Positions 63,204 to 64,000 of a DNA stretch of 64,000 bases are shown here, piece by piece. Both the position numbers and the translations under genes were made by a program. How positions within the stretch are numbered: position 1 is the stretch's first letter; each line of letters begins with the position of its first letter. Source of the stretch: Camarhynchus parvulus (lineage: Eukaryota > Chordata > Aves > Passeriformes > Thraupidae); the NCBI RefSeq assembly GCF_901933205.1, contig NC_044576.1, positions 9,457,024-9,521,023 on the forward strand. The letters run 5' to 3'. Below the pieces are notes generated by a model that saw only the letters and a program-made list of their open reading frames with translations, did no database searches and was not told the origin of the DNA.

Positions 63204-64000
63204 CTAAGGGTGAAAAATAATTCATTATCAGTGGAGACAGGTAATGCAAATAACTGTACACATACAGTAAATGTGTCAGAGTCTGCAGACATTTTGCGTA
63301 CTGCATTTACCACTGACATCCTTGTGTAGAGGGATCTGTAAAACAAAGGATTATCATGACTGATTTTTAGATCTCTGCACAGCTTTGTCCCTAGTGTGGA
63401 ACAGGAACTTATTTGCTCTTTTCTATCATTACTCATAGATGCATCAGATACACATTGTAAAGGTTTCTTTATCCTTGAAAATGTCACACTGGCAGGCAAT
63501 ACAATTACAGTTACACCACTTTAAGAAAATAGAAAAAATTACCAACAGGAAAAAAGAGCATCTCTGTGTCCAGATGCACAGGAGGGTAGAATAAATTGTT
63601 TTAGATGGGCAAAGCCACTGAAATATTCCCTCCCACCACACCTAAATAAGTGAGCTGTTGACTGCAGTTGACTACAGTGCTAGTCACAATAAAGGGAGAA
63701 AAAAAAGGTTCACTCTGGAGCTGGAGCAGGGGGGAGCAGAAAGGACACAGACAGATGATTTCTCACCAACATATGGTCAATGTTTCTGGAAATCACTGAG
63801 GCACAGTTTACAGCCAAGTCTGGTGATGGAAGCTGAGTTATCTTATCACCATAACTTAGTTCTGATGTAACAGAAGTAAATTGTTTAACATGCAAAGTAC
63901 ATTTATCTTGCACACCTAGACACTTTTACTTTGACAGCAGTGCTTACAGATAAGGAACAGTGTCCTTTGCACGTTTCCTCCCCACCTTCTGACTCGTGAA
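63204..64000. other. Right-hand edge, upstream part of the GPR15LG-like gene
   Basis: I searched the minus strand for an ATG followed by a hydrophobic signal peptide and a phase-1 donor. None was convincing. A weak internal candidate (acceptor near 63343, AGTG|GTAAAT donor near 63312) would encode IPLHKDVSG before the CC exon, but has no independent support. Confidence 0.4.

Noticed and set aside
63112..63306. Single-exon reading of the GPR15L-like CC segment from an upstream ATG
   Set aside because: The frame crosses a good acceptor and continues past a good donor; the N-terminal part is not a signal peptide, and the spliced form explains the C-terminal homology.
1..64000. tRNA, rRNA, CRISPR arrays or prokaryotic operons
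   Set aside because: Nothing resembling these was seen; all recognised structure is vertebrate nuclear.

Overview
The window is vertebrate nuclear DNA, most likely from a bird. It has spliced genes with small exons in long introns, GT-AG junctions, and diverged CR1-type retroposon tails; no bacterial-style operon is present. I recognise two protein-coding genes, both on the minus strand. From memory, the human order on 10q is GHITM, C10orf99/GPR15LG, CDHR1, LRIT2/LRIT1/RGR with the first three in the same direction. The order seen here fits that block, with GHITM expected beyond the right edge and LRIT2/LRIT1/RGR beyond the left edge.

CDHR1 (photoreceptor cadherin, also called PCDH21 or prCAD) fills positions 2818 to 45254. 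I could assemble a complete model by hand. It has 17 coding exons, every junction is in phase, and it predicts a protein of 866 residues (human is 859). The protein has a signal peptide, six cadherin repeats, one membrane helix and a proline-rich cytoplasmic tail. The introns total about 40 kb.

The most striking feature of CDHR1 is a second, unused-looking copy of the membrane-spanning last exon at 3947-4159, just upstream of the standard last exon. It has its own acceptor in the same phase (0). It aligns with the standard exon across the membrane helix and the start of the tail, then stops after a short basic tail. This predicts two CDHR1 proteins that share the ectodomain but differ in membrane anchor and cytoplasmic tail.

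From 45255 to 60475 there is intergenic DNA. It holds repeat fragments, including two direct copies of a roughly 310-370 bp element that carries a 47-bp minisatellite.

From 60476 to 63203 are two exons of a second minus-strand gene. I identify it as the bird counterpart of GPR15LG (C10orf99/GPR15L), a small secreted chemokine-like ligand of GPR15. The cysteine pattern CC...CxxC, the C-terminal LPQ motif, the intron phase and the gene order all agree. Its signal-peptide exon was not found and probably lies beyond the right edge.

Other items are a frame-broken coding remnant inside CDHR1 intron 13, a 265-codon open frame antisense in intron 16, and several short palindromes. Most long ORFs in the window are chance frames or shadows of exons.
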